Of a DNA stretch of 64,000 nt, positions 59,812 through 64,000 are shown one piece after another (the first letter of the stretch is position 1; every line of letters begins with the position of its first letter). The position numbers and the translations under genes are program-made. Source of the stretch: Glandiceps talaboti (lineage: Eukaryota; Hemichordata; Enteropneusta; Spengelidae); contig NC_135555.1 of assembly GCF_964340395.1 (NCBI RefSeq), forward strand, positions 25,199,725 through 25,263,724. The letters are read 5' to 3'. Below the pieces are notes generated by a model that did no database searches, was not told the origin of the DNA, and saw only the letters and a program-made list of their open reading frames with translations.

Positions 59812-62800
59812 TGTATATTTGATTAGTATATCTGTACGTAATGGTTTGATTACTATTTTAGTATATCTGTATGTATATATATGGTTTGATTACTATTTTA
59901 GTGCATCTGTACGTATATACATGTATATGGTTTGATTATTATTTTAGTATATCTGTATGTATGTATGTATGTATGTATGTATGTATGTATGTATGTATGT
60001 ATGTATGTATGTATGTATGTATGTATGTATATATATAATATATATGGTTTGATTACTATTTTAGTATATTTGTACATACGTACATACGTACGTACATGTA
60101 TATATATGGTTTGATTACTATTTTAGTATATCTGTACGTATATATATGGTTTGATTACTATTTTAGTATATCTGTACATATACAAAATGTATATATGGTT
60201 TGATTACTATTTTAGTATATCTGTACGTATATATATGGTTTGATTACTATTTTAGTATATCTGTATGTATATGTATGGTTTGATTACTATTTTAGTATAT
60301 CTGTACGTATATATATGGTTTGATTACTATTTTAGTGTATCTGTACGTATATGTATGGTTTGATTACTATTTTAGTATATCTGTACGTATATGTATGGTT
60401 TGATTACTATTTTAGTGTATCTGTACGTATATATATGGTTTGATTACTATTTTAGTATATATGTACGTATATATATGGTTTGATTACTATTTTAGTATAT
60501 ATGTACGTATATGTATGGTTTGATAACTATTTTAGTATATCTGTATGTATATATATGGTTTGATTACTATTTTAGTATATCTGTACGTATATATACATGT
60601 ATCGTTTGATTACTATTTTAGTATATCTGTACGTATATGTATGGTTTGATTACTATTTTAGTATATCTGTACGTATATATATGGTTTGATTACTATTTTA
60701 GTATATATGTACGTATATATATGGTTTGATTACTATTTTAGTATATCTGTACGTATATATATGGTTTGATTACTATTTTAGTATATCTGTATGTATATAT
60801 ATGGTTTGATTACTATTTTAGTATATCTGTACGTATATGTATGGTTTGATTACTATTTTAGTATATTTGTACGTATATATACATGTATGGTTTGATTACT
60901 ATTTTAGTATATCTGTACGTATATATACATGTATGGTTTGATTACTATTTTAGTATATTTGTACGTATATATACATGTATGGTTTGATTACTATTTTAGT
61001 ATATTTGTACGTATATATACATGTATGGTTTGATTACTATTTTAGTATATTTGTACGTATATATACATGTATGGTTTGATTACTATTTTAGTATATTTGT
61101 ACGTATATATACATGTATGGTTTGATAACTATTTTAGTATATCTGTACGTATATGTATGGTTTGATTACTATTTTAGTATATCTGTACGTATATATATGG
61201 TTTGATTACTATTTTAGTATATATGTACGTATATATATGGTTTGATTACTATTTTAGTATATCTGTACGTATATGTATGGTTTGATTATTATTTTAGTAT
61301 ATCTGTATGTATATATATGGTTTGATTATTATTTTAGTATATTTGTACGTATATATATGGTTTGATTAGTATTTTAGTATATCTGTACGTATATGTATGG
61401 TTTGATTACTATTTTAGTATATTTGTACGTATATATACATGTATGGTTTGATTACTATTTTAGTATATCTGTACGTATATGTATGGTTTGATTACTATTT
61501 TAGTATATCTGTACGTATATATATGGTTTGATTACTATTTTAGTATATCTGTACGTATATGTATGGTTTGATTACTATTTTAGTATATTTGTACGTATAT
61601 ATACATGTATGGTTTGATTACTATTTTAGTATATCTGTACGTATATGTATGGTTTGATTACTATTTTAGTATATCTGTACGTATATATATGGTTTGATTA
61701 CTATTTTAGTATATCTGTACGTATATGTATGGTTTGATTACTATTTTAGTATATTTGTACGTATATATACATGTATGGTTTGATTACTATTTTAGTATAT
61801 CTGTACGTATATGTATGGTTTGATTATTATTTTAGTATATCTGTACGTATATATATGGTTTGATTACTATTTTAGTGTATCTGTACGTATATATATGGTT
61901 TGATTACTATTTTAGTATATATGTACGTATATGTATGGTTTGATTACTATTTTAGTATATCTGTATGTATATGTATGGTTTGATTACTATTTTAGTATAT
62001 CTGTACGTATATGTATGGTTTGATTACTATTTTAGTATATCTGTACGTATATGTATGGTTTGATTACTATTTTAGTATATCTGTACGTATATATATGGTT
62101 TGATTACTATTTTAGTATATATGTACGTATATATACATGTATGGTTTGATTACTATTTTAGTATATCTGTACGTATATGTATGGTTTGATTACTATTTTA
62201 GTATATCTGTACGTATATGTATGGTTTGATTACTATTTTAGTGTATCTGTACGTATATATATGGTTTGATTACTATTTTAGTATATATGTACGTATATAT
62301 ATGGTTTGATTAGTATTTTAGTATATCTGTACGTATATATATGGTTTGATTACTATTTTAGTATATCTGTACGTATATATATGGTTTGATTACTATTTTA
62401 GTATATCTGTACGTATATGTATGGTTTGATTACTATTTTAGTATATCTGTACGTATATGTATGGTTTGATTACTATTTTAGTATATTTGTACGTATATAT
62501 ATGGTTTGATAACTATTTTAGTATATCTGTACGTATATGTATGGTTTGATTACTATTTTAGTATATCTGTACGTATATGTATGGTTTGATTACTATTTTA
62601 GTATATTTGTACGTATATATATGGTTTGATAACTATTTTAGTATATCTGTACGTATATATATGGTTTGATTACTATTTTAGTATATTTGTACGTATATAT
62701 ATGGTTTGATTACTATTTTAGTATATCTGTACGTATATATACATGTATGGTTTGATTACTATTTTAGTATATCTGTACGTATATATACATGTATGGTTTG

Positions 62801-64000
62801 ATTACTATTTTAGTATATCTGTACGTATATGTATGGTTTGATTACTATTTTAGTATATCTGTACGTATATATATGGTTTGATTACTATTTTAGTATATCT
62901 GTACGTATATATATGGTTTGATTACTATTTTAGTATATCTGTATGTATATATATGGTTTGATTACTATTTTAGTATATCTGTACGTATATGTATGGTTTG
63001 ATTACTATTTTAGTATATTTGTACGTATATATACATGTATGGTTTGATTACTATTTTAGTATATCTGTACGTATATATACATGTATGGTTTGATTACTAT
63101 TTTAGTATATTTGTACGTATATATACATGTATGGTTTGATTACTATTTTAGTATATTTGTACGTATATATACATGTATGGTTTGATTACTATTTTAGTAT
63201 ATTTGTACGTATATATACATGTATGGTTTGATTACTATTTTAGTATATTTGTACGTATATATACATGTATGGTTTGATAACTATTTTAGTATATCTGTAC
63301 GTATATGTATGGTTTGATTACTATTTTAGTATATTTGTACGTATATATACATGTATGGTTTCATTACTATTTTAGTATATCTGTACGTATATGTATGGTT
63401 TGATTACTATTTTAGTATATCTGTACGTATATATATGGTTTGATTACTATTTTAGTATATCTGTACGTATATGTATGGTTTGATTACTATTTTAGTATAT
63501 TTGTACGTATATATACATGTATGGTTTGATTACTATTTTAGTATATCTGTACGTATATGTATGGTTTGATTAGTATTTTAGTATATCTGTACATATATGT
63601 ATGGTTTGATTACTATTTTAGTATATCTGTACGTATATATATGGTTTGATTACTATTTTAGTATATCTGTACATATATGTATGATTTGATTATTATTTTA
63701 GTATATCTGTACGTATATATATGGTTTGATTACTATTTTAGTATATCTGTACGTATATGTATGGTTTGATTACTATTTTAGTATATTTGTACGTATATAT
63801 ACATGTATGGTTTGATTACTATTTTAGTATATCTGTACGTATATGTATGGTTTGATTATTATTTTAGTATATCTGTATGTATATATATGGTTTGATTACT
63901 ATTTTAGTATATATGTACGTATATATATGGTTTGATTACTATTTTAGTATATCTGTACGTATATGTATGGTTTGATTATTATTTTAGTATATCTGTACGT
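59812..64000. repeat. ~40-bp satellite array running off the right edge
   Basis: About 100 copies of a unit with TATGGTTTGATTACTATTTT and AGTATATCTGTACGTATATA. A longer ~46-bp form has an extra ATACATG. A (TGTA)n expansion lies inside one unit at 59955-60030. No coding potential. Confidence 0.97.

Overview
This is a eukaryotic, almost certainly marine-invertebrate (metazoan) genomic window. It is AT-rich and has spliced genes with GT-AG introns. It also has an L2/CR1-type LINE, a Penelope-like element with a GIY-YIG endonuclease and hammerhead ribozymes, Ty3/gypsy-type remains, many MITEs, and a very heavy load of microsatellites, minisatellites and satellites. Nothing looks prokaryotic. The phylum (mollusc, annelid, lancelet, cnidarian and so on) cannot be decided from the sequence alone.

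Layout. 1-7621 is a satellite running off the left edge. It abuts a 2.75 kb foldback DNA element (7622-10372). 13.2-16.4 kb holds an intact-looking LINE on the minus strand (969-codon ORF, EEP endonuclease + RT). 17.5 kb has a TTAA-flanked MITE. 18.6 kb has a possible small secreted-protein gene. 21.2-24.8 kb is a graveyard: degraded coiled-coil exon, gypsy gag-pol remnant, frameshifted LINE, and a duplicated exon-like module.

The clearest host gene lies at 26410-31192 (minus). Five phase-compatible exons encode a 336-residue secreted protein with a signal peptide, two EF-hands, two copies of a six-cysteine module and three furin-type sites. Its introns carry two minisatellites, a LINE 3' fragment and a MITE with an 11 bp target duplication. 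Directly upstream of its start lie about 44 tandem copies of a 22-bp unit, most containing TGACGTAA read in the gene's direction.

32.6-46.3 kb is mostly non-coding: (AT)n, (CT)n, a 19-bp minisatellite (39.75-40.76 kb), a 31-bp minisatellite with a 558-bp higher-order repeat (42.3-44.1 kb), and a GGT-rich minisatellite (44.3-44.95 kb). A weak TATA/CCAAT promoter and exon candidates lie at 34.4-35.6 kb. 46.3 kb has a candidate 5' coding exon. 46.7-47.98 kb is a Penelope-like element (minus) with a near-perfect palindrome in which each arm holds a complete hammerhead ribozyme core.

51191-53978 is a non-autonomous LTR retrotransposon (two ~601 bp LTRs, CATG target duplication). 54.3-54.9 kb is a hAT-like MITE. 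55342-56496 is a TTA-flanked DNA element with G-tract-rich ends that carries a 150-codon ORF. 57.0-57.8 kb has two compatible plus-strand exons of an unknown gene and an opposite-strand exon candidate. 57.9-58.75 kb is a nested MITE. 58.98-59.74 kb is a 49-bp minisatellite, and 59.8-64.0 kb is a ~40-bp satellite running off the right edge.

How it fits together. There is one well-supported host gene embedded in repeat-dominated DNA. The rest is mobile elements in different states of decay plus a few exon candidates that need transcript support.
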